This document shows positions 9,830-17,315 of a stretch of DNA of 50,333 nucleotides, piece by piece. Positions within the stretch are counted from its first letter, which is position 1; every line of letters begins with the position of its first letter. The DNA is from Mycobacterium syngnathidarum (lineage in GTDB: Bacteria; Actinomycetota; Actinomycetes; Mycobacteriales; Mycobacteriaceae), in contig NZ_MLCL01000083.1 in the NCBI RefSeq assembly GCF_001942625.1, positions 1-50,333 of the forward strand, read 5' to 3'. Both the position numbers and the translations under genes were made by a program. A model generated the notes under the pieces. The model saw only the letters and a program-made list of their open reading frames with translations, had not been told where the DNA came from and searched no databases.

Positions 9830-11343
9830 GACACAGCTCGGCAGTTCATCCCCGGTTCGGGCGGTGGGGGAGGCAGTGCGGTGACCGTGGGCGACGGCGT
9901 CGGTACGACGGGGGCCGGGACGGCGGGGGCCGGTGATTCGGGTGCGGGAGATTCGGGGGCCTGCGGCTCGGCACCCGGTGTCGGAGCCGGGGTGGCCCCG
10001 GGTGACGGCGACGGCGAGGGTGACGGTGACGGGCTGGGCGGCGGCGTGGGCTTGGTCGTCGTGGGCGCGGTGCGCGGTGCGCAGACTGGAAGGACCGAGC
10101 CGCGAGCCAGATCGTTGATCTGCTGGATGGCCTCGTCCTGGGTACCGCCGGGCAGGCCGGCCCGCACCGAGGCGCGGGCCGACGGACGCATGTCGTCGAC
10201 CGCCATCAGCCGGCAGCCGAGTGCGCTGCGGTCCTGGTCGACGCTGATCAGCGACAGTTCGTTGCGGGCGTTGAGACAGCCCAGCCGATACGGCTCCTGC
10301 AGCGAGATGCCCAGAAACGTGCCCTGGACCCCGCGCATGATGGACACGGTGCCCTCATGTTCGGCGACGTAATAGTTGTTGCGGATGATCTCGCGGCCGA
10401 TGGCGAGCCCGCCGACGAGCACCAGCACCAGCAGTATCGCGGCGATGAGGATGCGGCGGCGTGAGCGGGGCCGGCGATCCGGCTCGGCGGGCTGGGGGAT
10501 CACCCGTTTCGGTTCGTTGCGGCGCGGGTTGAACGCCGAGGCCCGTCCGGCAGCCGTGTCCGGCGGCGCGCTCTGGTCGTCGTTCCCGGACACGGCGCCG
10601 GCCAGGATCGGCTGCGTCTGTCCGTAGTCGTAGTCGACGACGTCGGCGACCACCACGGTCACGTTGTCCGGTCCGCCGCCGCGCAGCGCCAATTCGATGA
10701 GCCGGTCGGCGCTTTCGGCGACATCCTCGATCTGCATGGCCTCGTGGATGGTCTCGTGGCTGACCGGATCGGACAGCCCGTCCGAACACAACAGATAGCG
10801 ATCGCCGGCCTTGGCCTCGCGCATGATCAGGGTCGGCTCGACCTCGTGACCGGTCAGTGCCCGCATGATCAGCGAGCGCTGCGGATGGCTGTGGGCCTCC
10901 TCGGCGGTGATGCGGCCTTCGTCGACCAGCGTCTGGACGAAGGTGTCGTCCTTGGTGATCTGGGTCAGTTCACCGTCGCGCAGCAGGTAGCCGCGCGAAT
11001 CGCCGATGTGGACCAGGCCCAGCCGGTTGCCCGCGAACAGGATCGCGGTGAGCGTCGTGCCCATGCCTTCGAGTTCGGGGTCGGCCTCTACATGGGCCGC
11101 GATCGCGGCATTTCCCTGGCTGACCGCGGTGTTGAGCTTGCTGAGCAGATCGCCGCCGGGCTCGTCGTCGTCGAGATGTGCCAGCGCCGCGATGACCAAC
11201 TGCGAGGCCACTTCGCCTGCCGCATGGCCACCCATGCCGTCGGCCAGCGCCAGCAGCCGCGCCCCGGCGTACACCGAGTCCTCATTGTTGGCGCGAACCA
11301 GCCCGCGATCACTGCGCGCGGCGTATCGGAGAACGAGGGTCAT
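9826..11343 (-). CDS. pstP: PP2C-family serine/threonine phosphatase PstP
   Basis: A 505-residue membrane-anchored PPM phosphatase that reverses PknA/PknB phosphorylation. The catalytic domain (about 1-240) has the metal-binding motifs: ANNEDS, ALADGMGGHAAGE (Asp35), HIGDSRGYLLRDGEL, LCSDGLSD and GGPDNVTVVV. A linker leads to one membrane helix (ILIAAILLVLVLVGGLAIG) and an extracytoplasmic region ending in a long Pro/Ser/Ala-rich tail. It is about 10 residues shorter than the M. tuberculosis protein, within the variable tail. It lies 31 bp downstream of fhaB and overlaps rodA. Confidence 0.96.
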   Translation of the reverse strand: MTLVLRYAARSDRGLVRANNEDSVYAGARLLALADGMGGHAAGEVASQLVIAALAHLDDDEPGGDLLSKLNTAVSQGNAAIAAHVEADPELEGMGTTLTAILFAGNRLGLVHIGDSRGYLLRDGELTQITKDDTFVQTLVDEGRITAEEAHSHPQRSLIMRALTGHEVEPTLIMREAKAGDRYLLCSDGLSDPVSHETIHEAMQIEDVAESADRLIELALRGGGPDNVTVVVADVVDYDYGQTQPILAGAVSGNDDQSAPPDTAAGRASAFNPRRNEPKRVIPQPAEPDRRPRSRRRILIAAILLVLVLVGGLAIGREIIRNNYYVAEHEGTVSIMRGVQGTFLGISLQEPYRLGCLNARNELSLISVDQDRSALGCRLMAVDDMRPSARASVRAGLPGGTQDEAIQQINDLARGSVLPVCAPRTAPTTTKPTPPPSPSPSPSPSPSPGATPAPTPGAEPQAPESPAPESPAPAVPAPVVPTPSPTVTALPPPPPEPGMNCRAVS

Positions 11344-11374
11344 AGTGTGTCTCGAGCTCCTCGCATGCGCGGCC

Positions 11375-11842
11375 TCACGGACGCAACTCGATTACCGTCT
11401 TACCGATTCGAACCGGTGTTCCGATCGAAACCCTTACCGCTGTTGTCACCTTCGCCCTGTCAAGGTATGTGCCGTTGGTCGATCCTAGGTCTTCGACGTA
11501 CCACTCCGAACCTCGTGGCGAGAGACGGGCGTGGCGCGTCGAAGCGTAATCATCGGTGAGCACCAGGGTGGAGTCGTCGGCACGGCCGATCAGCACCGGC
11601 TGGGCACCCAACGTGATGCGGGTCCCGGCCAGCGCGCCCTCGGTGACCACCAATTGCCGCGCGATATGACGCCCGTCCCGGCTCGGAAGCAGGGAACCGC
11701 GGAGCGCCAATCCCCGGCGGACCATCACGGCGCCCGTCGGCGCGTAGATGTCGGTTCGCAAGATGCGCAGCACCGACCAGATGAACAGCCACAGCAGCAG
11801 GAGGAATCCGACGCGCGTCAGTTGCAGCACTAACCCCTGCAT
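11375..11842 (-). CDS. fhaB: FHA-domain protein FhaB (FipA)
   Basis: A 155-residue protein with an N-terminal membrane helix (VGFLLLLWLFIWSVLRIL), a short linker and a C-terminal forkhead-associated domain. That domain contains LIGRADDSTLVLTDDYASTRHARL and DLGSTNGTYLD, the Arg and Ser/Asn residues that bind phosphothreonine. Family knowledge: FhaB/FipA bridges FtsZ and FtsQ and is a PknA/PknB substrate. The ATG at 11842 is chosen over an in-frame start at 11869 because it gives exactly the family length and has GGAGAGGA about 6 nt upstream. Confidence 0.95.
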   Translation of the reverse strand: MQGLVLQLTRVGFLLLLWLFIWSVLRILRTDIYAPTGAVMVRRGLALRGSLLPSRDGRHIARQLVVTEGALAGTRITLGAQPVLIGRADDSTLVLTDDYASTRHARLSPRGSEWYVEDLGSTNGTYLDRAKVTTAVRVSIGTPVRIGKTVIELRP

Positions 11843-11974
11843 CTGACGTCCTCTCCGTATCCGCCCCACTGGTATCGCTCAGCTACCGTCGGCAACGTCA
11901 CGATACTTGGACGCCGATCGCCGTGAGGGCGAAGCCGCGCGCTTGCCACTCAGGTGTGTCCGGTCTCGCAGGGC

Positions 11975-13420
11975 TTAGTGCACGCGCACGATGATCTCGG
12001 AGTGGCCGAGCCGGATGACGTCGCCGTCGGCCAGCTGCCACTCCTGCACCGGCGCGTTGTTCACCGTGGTGCCGTTGGTGGAGTTGAGGTCGGACAGCAA
12101 CGCAACCTGTCCGTCCCACCGGATCTCGAGGTGCCGCCGCGACACCCCGGTGTCGGGGAGCCGGAACTGGGCATCCTGGCCGCGGCCGATGACATTGGCG
12201 CCCTCACGCAACTGGTACGTGCGGCCACTGCCGTCGTCGAGCTGAAGGGTGACCGCAGCGCCGCCGGCGGCGTAGTCGCCACCGCCGTATCCGCCGGGCT
12301 GGCCGCCGTAACCGGCCGGACCGCCCGGGGGCGCGCCGTACTCACCCCCGCCGTAGCCGGCGGGTTCGCCGTAGCCGGGCTCGCCGTAACCCTGCTCGGG
12401 GTAGCCGCCCTGCGCAGGCTCGGCGTAGCCGCGGCCGTAGTCCTGCGGCTGACCGTAATCCTGGCGTCCGTAGGGCGGCTGACCGCCGCCGTAGCCGCCC
12501 TGTTCGGGGTAGCCGCCGCCTTGGCGCGGGTCCGGACGTCCGTAGTCGTAGTCACCGCCGTATCCGGGTTGACCGCCGGGCGCTCCGGGCGCGGGCTGGC
12601 CGTAGCCACCGCCCGGCTGCCCACCGTAGCCACGGTCATAGCCGCCGCCTGGCGGGCCGCCGTACCCGGCGGGCGGGCGCTGCTGTTCGTAGGACTGCGG
12701 GGGGTAGCCACCCTGGTCCGGGTACCCACCTTGATCGGGGTATCCGCCCTGGTCCGGATAGCCGCCCTGATCGGGGTACCCACCTCGGTCGCCGCCGCCG
12801 TAGCCGCCGCGTGCCGGGGGATAGCCGCCCTGATCCTGCGGCGGGTAGCCGGGCTGATCCGGGGGGTATTGGCCGCCGCCGCGGGGATCGTCCTGCGGGT
12901 GCCCGTAGCGGTCGTCGTAGTAGTCGTCGCCGGGCCGCCCTTGTCCCTGGCCGCCGCGGTAATTCGGGTTATCGGTCATAGGTGGTTCTCCTGATTCTGC
13001 GGTGAACGCATGGTCGCCTTGGGCTCGCGCGGATTCGCCAGCGGTCGAATCGGGGTTGACCGCGCCGTGTGCGCGGAACTGTCCGGTGTGCAAGTTCGGT
13101 GATTGCTCGAATCTAACGACCACATCACCATACGTTTGCCACCCCTGATCACGAATGAATCCCCCCAGATGCTTGGCGAATGCGGTCGAGGTCAGGTCAG
13201 TATCGGCGCTTACTTTCTGATAGTCAGTGCCACTGAGCGTAATTACGTAGTCGTTCGGTGCCAAAACTTGTCCACCGGCCACCGTACGGGCTCGGGACTC
13301 GGCTTCTCGGCACAACGCCGTCTCTACTTCCCGGGGCACTATCGAGCCGCCGAAGACCCGGGCGAACGCATCGCCGACGGTCGACTCGAGTTTGCGTTCG
13401 ATGCGGTCGACCAGACCCAT
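11975..13420 (-). CDS. fhaA: FHA-domain protein FhaA with Gly/Tyr/Gln-rich linker
   Basis: A 481-residue protein with a conserved N-terminal domain of the DUF3662 type ([23 protein letters not shown] through about 120). A long Gly/Tyr/Pro/Gln/Asp-rich linker (about 150-385) follows, then a C-terminal FHA domain with [24 protein letters not shown] and [11 protein letters not shown]. FhaA binds phosphothreonines of PknB and of the pseudokinase region of MviN/MurJ, restraining peptidoglycan synthesis. It is the first gene of the kinase operon, divergent from leuT, with about 270 bp upstream. The linker contains perfect hexapeptide repeats and may be disordered. Confidence 0.95.
   Translation of the reverse strand: MGLVDRIERKLESTVGDAFARVFGGSIVPREVETALCREAESRARTVAGGQVLAPNDYVITLSGTDYQKVSADTDLTSTAFAKHLGGFIRDQGWQTYGDVVVRFEQSPNLHTGQFRAHGAVNPDSTAGESARAQGDHAFTAESGEPPMTDNPNYRGGQGQGRPGDDYYDDRYGHPQDDPRGGGQYPPDQPGYPPQDQGGYPPARGGYGGGDRGGYPDQGGYPDQGGYPDQGGYPDQGGYPPQSYEQQRPPAGYGGPPGGGYDRGYGGQPGGGYGQPAPGAPGGQPGYGGDYDYGRPDPRQGGGYPEQGGYGGGQPPYGRQDYGQPQDYGRGYAEPAQGGYPEQGYGEPGYGEPAGYGGGEYGAPPGGPAGYGGQPGGYGGGDYAAGGAAVTLQLDDGSGRTYQLREGANVIGRGQDAQFRLPDTGVSRRHLEIRWDGQVALLSDLNSTNGTTVNNAPVQEWQLADGDVIRLGHSEIIVRVH
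12703..12783. repeat. 18-bp tandem repeats in fhaA (GYPDQG units)
   Basis: About four and a half tandem copies of an 18-bp unit encode GYPDQG within the FhaA linker. Synonymous differences between units show they are old or under coding constraint rather than a recent slip. Copy number could vary between strains. Confidence 0.7.
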
Positions 13421-13650
13421 GTCACCGCCCGCCTTTTCTCGTTGTCGTTCGTCGCCTCGTCACGGGGCCCGTGCTCCCGCGTGTCGCTCTGGCCACACTG
13501 CTCACAAGCATGGTATCGGCCAGGTGCGGTAAAGCGGGACCAACAGAACTCTGAGAATCCGATCGATGCTGGTCAGTGACCTGATCTAGATGAGGTTAAG
13601 GGTTCTCTGACAACCTGACGGCCGCTCGATCGGCCTGCTGATCGGCCGGT

Positions 13651-13680
13651 TTGGGAACGATGCGCTGACAGTGTTACGCT
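13651..13680 (+). promoter_or_regulatory. Candidate promoter of leuT
   Basis: TTGGGA (13651-13656) and TACGCT (13675-13680) are separated by 18 bp and end 13 bp before the mature tRNA. That is a plausible sigma-A promoter. The rest of 13421-13693 must also hold the fhaA operon promoter on the other strand, which I could not place. Confidence 0.4.
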
Positions 13681-13693
13681 GCCTCGGTCATTC

Positions 13694-13776
13694 GGGCGAG
13701 TGGCGGAATGGCAGACGCGCTGGCTTCAGGTGCCAGTGTCCTTCGGGACGTGGGGGTTCAAGTCCCCCTTCGCCCA
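13694..13776 (+). tRNA. leuT: tRNA-Leu (anticodon CAG)
   Basis: An 83-nt class II tRNA. The acceptor stem is GGGCGAG/TTCGCCC with discriminator A. The anticodon stem CTGGC/GCCAG encloses loop TTCAGGT, giving anticodon CAG at 13727-13729. The long variable arm is GTCC-TTCG-GGAC, and the T arm is GGGGG-TTCAAGT-CCCCC. CCA is not encoded. The place beside fhaA matches leuT of other mycobacteria. Confidence 0.97.
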
Positions 13777-13801
13777 CAGCAGCGGTTCTACGAACTGCGA
13801 C

Positions 13802-13841
13802 GAAGGCCGCGGACTCAACAGAGTTCGCGGCCTTCTTGTTT
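13802..13841 (+). terminator. Rho-independent terminator of leuT
   Basis: GAAGGCCGCGGACTC (13802-13816) pairs with GAGTTCGCGGCCTTC (13821-13835), giving 15 bp including one G-T pair. It is closed by the AACA tetraloop and followed by TTGTTT. This is a textbook intrinsic terminator 25 bp after the tRNA. Confidence 0.9.
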
Positions 13842-13866
13842 GATAGGGCCAGATAGATACTGACGT

Positions 13867-14061
13867 CGTGGCTTCACAACTGAGAGCGTCGGACGGCAAG
13901 GTGGCTTGAGCTGGGCACCACTTCCAGAAGGTATGGACCGCCTGGCCGAGGCACTCCCGCACGCGCAGCGCGTCACCTGGCCCGACCAGTCCCATTTCGC
14001 GACCGACACGGCGCCGGAACGCGTGGCCGACGCTCTGGGGCGCTTCTTCGCCACGGTGTGA
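13867..14061 (+). pseudogene. Remnant of an alpha/beta hydrolase C-terminus
   Basis: The frame ending in TGA at 14059-14061 reads LPEGMDRLAEALPHAQ, RVTWPDQSHFATDTAP and ERVADALGRFFATV. This is the typical last ~45 residues of an alpha/beta hydrolase: the final helix-strand, then the catalytic His in SHF and the closing helix. No nucleophile elbow or upstream domain exists; the frame closes at a TGA at 13861 and the leuT terminator lies just before. An ATG at 13933 could give a 42-residue peptide, but a functional enzyme is impossible. It is best read as a leftover from a deletion or an insertion at the tRNA. Confidence 0.6.
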
Positions 14062-14064
14062 CTG

Positions 14065-14811
14065 TCAACTCATCGCCTTCATGAACTTGGTCAGCACGAT
14101 ATTGGCGATCGTGGCTGTCCAACCTAGTTGGGGGACGAAGTGCGCGACGACGCCCTCCAGATCGACCCACATATAACCGTGGGCGGCACCGCTCGTCGTC
14201 TGGAACAGGTGATCGGTCAGTACGTCGATCACTCCGACCGGGTGCCCGGTCTGGGCGACTATCTCGGCCAGCGTCTCTGCTTTCAAGTTGCCCAGCAGAC
14301 GCCCCTCTGTCATTTCGACACGGGGGAAGGGCATCGAGGCGAACACGGTGACGCTCGTGCCCGGTGCCGGATGCATGCCCGGCAGCTCTGATTGAGCCTG
14401 AAACTTGCGTATGTACTGCTTCACGGACCTGGCTTCCAGCGCCAGGATGGTGTCCATTCTCTCGCTACCGACCGCTGCGTCCGGAGCTGCCACGACGTAG
14501 GACAGGCGAGAGCTGGCCAAAAGCGATACGCGTAATGCGGACATGACGACCGGCACCGAGACCGTCCGACCCGGGGTCACGGTTTCGGTGACGTGCTTGA
14601 GGTTGAACAAGGAATGGTTCAAGTAACTTCGCAGGATCGCGGAGGGGAGCATCGGCAATGTTGCTCTCGCGTCGAGACCTGCGATGAGCGAGCGGGGAGC
14701 TGGATTCTCTATCCCGGCCAGCGCATCGAGCATCTGGTCGATCAATTCGCGGGTCCGGTTGAATTCTGCTGCGTCGGCGGCGCCGTCATTGGCGAAGTAT
14801 GTTTCAAACAA
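14065..14811 (-). CDS. Hypothetical protein, unrecognised
   Basis: A 248-residue protein I cannot assign. The N-terminal half is helical (FNRTRELIDQMLDALAGIENP, then SAILRSYLNHSLFNLKHVTETV). The second half is mixed alpha/beta, with ALEARSVKQYIRKFQAQSELPG, TSVTVFASMPFPRVEMTEG and a C-terminal hydrophobic stretch VVAHFVPQLGWTATIANIVLTKF. There is no clear signal peptide. The start is an unusual TTG at 14811, supported by AAGGGGG 6 nt upstream. It shares direction with rmlA (27 bp between rmlA stop and this start), so they may be co-transcribed. It sits beside the hydrolase remnant and leuT, consistent with lineage-specific acquisition. Confidence 0.6.
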   Translation of the reverse strand: MFETYFANDGAADAAEFNRTRELIDQMLDALAGIENPAPRSLIAGLDARATLPMLPSAILRSYLNHSLFNLKHVTETVTPGRTVSVPVVMSALRVSLLASSRLSYVVAAPDAAVGSERMDTILALEARSVKQYIRKFQAQSELPGMHPAPGTSVTVFASMPFPRVEMTEGRLLGNLKAETLAEIVAQTGHPVGVIDVLTDHLFQTTSGAAHGYMWVDLEGVVAHFVPQLGWTATIANIVLTKFMKAMS

Positions 14812-14838
14812 CCGGATCCCCCTTGTACCGGCTAGTGA

Positions 14839-15705
14839 CTACTTGCGCTCCAACAGCTTCAGCAGATAATCGCCGTACCCGGATTTGGGCAGTTCCTTGG
14901 CGCGTGCGACCAGTTGATCGTCGTCGATGTAACCGGCCCGCCACGCGATCTCTTCGGGGACACCGATTTTCAGGCCCTGGCGGCGTTCGATGGTCCGGAC
15001 GAAGTCACTGGCGTCGAGCAGGGAGTCGAAGGTGCCGGTGTCCAGCCACGCCGTCCCGCGGGCCAGCACCTCGACCGAGAGCCGGCCCTGGTTGAGATAG
15101 GTCTGGTTGATCTCGGTGATCTCGTACTCACCGCGGGCAGATTTCCGCAGTGAGCGCGCTATCTCGATGACGTCGTTGTCATAGAAGTACAGCCCCGGCA
15201 CGGCGTACTGGGATTTGGGGACAACCGGTTTTTCCTCGAGGGACAGGGCGGTTCCGTCGGTGCCGAACTCGACCACGCCGTAGGCCGTCGGATTGGCCAC
15301 CCAATACGCGAAAATCGCTCCGCCGCTGACATTCTGGAACCGGCGCAGGCTGGTACCCAAGCTCGGGCCGTAGAAAACGTTGTCGCCCAACACAAGTGCC
15401 ACCGAATCGGTGCCGATGTGCTCGGCGCCGATCATGAACGCCTGGGCCAGGCCCTCGGGCTGCGGCTGCGCGGCGTAGCTCAGGTTCACACCGAATGCCG
15501 AGCCGTCACCCAACAGGCGGTGGAACGCCGGCGCGTCGGTAGGCGTGGTGATCACCAGGATGTCTCGGATGCCCGCCATGATCAGCGTGGACAACGGGTA
15601 GTAGACGAGTGGCTTGTCGTACACGGGCAGCAACTGCTTGCTGACACCCGTGGTGATCGGATGCAGCCGGGTGCCGGACCCGCCGGCCAGAAGGATTCCG
15701 CGCAT
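14839..15705 (-). CDS. rmlA: Glucose-1-phosphate thymidylyltransferase RmlA
   Basis: A 288-residue nucleotidyltransferase that makes dTDP-glucose from dTTP and glucose-1-phosphate. This is the first step to dTDP-rhamnose for the arabinogalactan linker. It has the signature [37 protein letters not shown], the EKP loop in [11 protein letters not shown], and [18 protein letters not shown]. The ATG at 15705 (MRGILLAGG) gives the family length; an in-frame GTG at 15717 would add four residues and neither has a strong ribosome site. In M. tuberculosis rmlA lies elsewhere in the genome, so its place here is a rearrangement or a second copy. Confidence 0.93.
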   Translation of the reverse strand: MRGILLAGGSGTRLHPITTGVSKQLLPVYDKPLVYYPLSTLIMAGIRDILVITTPTDAPAFHRLLGDGSAFGVNLSYAAQPQPEGLAQAFMIGAEHIGTDSVALVLGDNVFYGPSLGTSLRRFQNVSGGAIFAYWVANPTAYGVVEFGTDGTALSLEEKPVVPKSQYAVPGLYFYDNDVIEIARSLRKSARGEYEITEINQTYLNQGRLSVEVLARGTAWLDTGTFDSLLDASDFVRTIERRQGLKIGVPEEIAWRAGYIDDDQLVARAKELPKSGYGDYLLKLLERK

Positions 15706-15755
15706 GACGCCCGTCACCCTATCGCGCCGGGTCCGGCCTCCCGGCGGTAATCAAG

Positions 15756-16541
15756 TCAACGCAGCAGGTAGGACGTCATCGACAACGACCCGTAGGTGTA
15801 GCCGGTGACCAGAGTCTCGACCGAACCCGCTGCGGCACCGGCGAGCCCGGCGAAGTACAGCATCGGGATGAAGTGGTCCGGGGTGGGGACCGCAGCCGCA
15901 TAGTCGGGATGGCTTTCCAGGGCGAGGACATCGGCGGGGGAGTGCAAGAGCTGCTCGCGGGCCGCGTCGTCGAAGCGTCTGGCCCAGGCGAAGCCGTCGT
16001 CAGGCCGGCTCGCATCCATGCCGGCGAGGTTGTGCACGATGTTGCCGCTGCCGAGGACCAGCACGCCGCGCTCGCGCAGCGGAGCCAGCTTCGCACCGAG
16101 CTGCAGGTGGTATTCGGCCGGTTCGTTGGCGTTGATCGCCAGTTGCACAACAGGTATGGACGCGTCGGGAAAGGCGTGTCGCAACACCGACCAGGTGCCG
16201 TGATCGATACCCCAGCTGTCCACGTCGGCACCCACCCAAGTGGGACGCACCACGTCGCTGACCTCCTCGGCCAACTCGGGCAGTCCCGGCGCGGGATACT
16301 GAACGGCGAACAGCTCGGGTGGGAATCCGTAGAAGTCGTGAATGGTGCGGGGGCGCGGCATCGCGGTCACCGCAGTGGCGTTGATGTACCAGTGCGCGCT
16401 GATCACCAGGATCGCGCGGGGCCGGGGCACTGCCTGCCCGAAACCGCGCCAGGCCGTGGTGAAGCGGTTGGATGCGAGCGCGTTCATCGGGCTGCCGTGG
16501 CCGATGAACGCCGCGGGCATCAGGGCAGATGCTGGACCCAT
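15756..16541 (-). CDS. DODA-type extradiol ring-opening dioxygenase (YgiD-like)
   Basis: A 261-residue LigB-superfamily protein. Expected metal ligands are visible: His15 in [11 protein letters not shown], His50 in ISAHWYI and a C-terminal His in [11 protein letters not shown]. It also has [16 protein letters not shown] and [11 protein letters not shown], typical of the DOPA 4,5-dioxygenase/YgiD family. Family members cleave catechols such as L-DOPA extradiol-wise using Zn or Fe; the physiological substrate here is unknown. It starts 9 bp after the nitroreductase stop in the same direction, so the two probably form an operon. A start at the second Met (residue 8) is possible. Confidence 0.88.
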   Translation of the reverse strand: MGPASALMPAAFIGHGSPMNALASNRFTTAWRGFGQAVPRPRAILVISAHWYINATAVTAMPRPRTIHDFYGFPPELFAVQYPAPGLPELAEEVSDVVRPTWVGADVDSWGIDHGTWSVLRHAFPDASIPVVQLAINANEPAEYHLQLGAKLAPLRERGVLVLGSGNIVHNLAGMDASRPDDGFAWARRFDDAAREQLLHSPADVLALESHPDYAAAVPTPDHFIPMLYFAGLAGAAAGSVETLVTGYTYGSLSMTSYLLR

Positions 16542-16550
16542 GAATTCAGC

Positions 16551-17192
16551 CTAAAGCGCCGGACCATCCCAATGGTCCATGCAGACCAGCTCGGTGACCG
16601 GGCGGCGGCGCACCGGTCCGTGGGAACCACGCGGCCAGCCCACCACGACATGGCCGGCCAGCATCCAGTCCTCGGGCACCCCGACGGCCTCCCGCAGTAA
16701 CGGTTCACCGGCGTAGGACGCCCAGCTGGTCAGGCAGGCGCCCAGCCCCTGGGCCCGGGCGGCCAGCAGGAAGTTCTGCATGGCCGGGAAGATCGACCCG
16801 CCGAGCAGCAGTTCCGAGGCAGTGGGGAAGCGCTGCTGGGTGAACAGCACCGAGGTGAACTCGCCTGCCCGGTCGTGCAATTCGTAGGTGGCGCGGTTGT
16901 TTCTGGCCCGCCGGCTGGTGTCGTCGTCGGCGGGCCGGGTCATGCCGTAGACGGGTTCGATGACGGCCAGCGCCTGGGCGGCTGCCTTGGCCACCACCGC
17001 GCGTTGCTCGGCCGAGCGCAGCACCACGAAGCGCCAGGCTTGTGCGTTGGCTCCTGATGGCGCCCACGCCGCGGCCTGCAGGCAGCGGGTCAGCGTCGCG
17101 TCGTCCACCGGTTCGCTGGTGAACCGCCGGATGGTCCGTGCTGTCGACATCACTTCCCACACGTCGTTGCTGGTGGAGCGGGTAGGGGACAT
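16551..17192 (-). CDS. Nitroreductase family protein
   Basis: A 213-residue FMN-dependent nitroreductase-like oxidoreductase. Visible features are the FMN-binding opening TARTIRRFTSEPVDD, QAAAWAPSGANAQAWRFVV (the typical 'A PS..N.Q.W.F' patch), AMQNFLLAARAQGLGACLTSW and VVVGWPRG near the end. Substrate and electron donor (NADH or NADPH) cannot be told. The ATG at 17192 has GGAGGGA close upstream; the second Met at residue 15 is an alternative. The frame is open far upstream to 19106, but that region is antisense to the Fn3-like gene. It is divergent from the GTPase operon, with about 120 bp between. Confidence 0.88.
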   Translation of the reverse strand: MSPTRSTSNDVWEVMSTARTIRRFTSEPVDDATLTRCLQAAAWAPSGANAQAWRFVVLRSAEQRAVVAKAAAQALAVIEPVYGMTRPADDDTSRRARNNRATYELHDRAGEFTSVLFTQQRFPTASELLLGGSIFPAMQNFLLAARAQGLGACLTSWASYAGEPLLREAVGVPEDWMLAGHVVVGWPRGSHGPVRRRPVTELVCMDHWDGPAL

Positions 17193-17315
17193 GTCCCTCC
17201 TGGAGATCGCGAACGCTGCGGATGTGCCGACCATATGTGGTGGTGCACGACCCCTCGCGTCGGCGTGGCCCACCATGTGGCGGTGACCAGGCCGCTGCTG
17301 CGGTAGCGTTTCTGG

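Noticed and set aside
12703..12783. CRISPR-like array
   Set aside because: The 18-bp repeats have no spacers, are in frame within fhaA and encode GYPDQG. No CRISPR array or cas gene was seen anywhere in the window.
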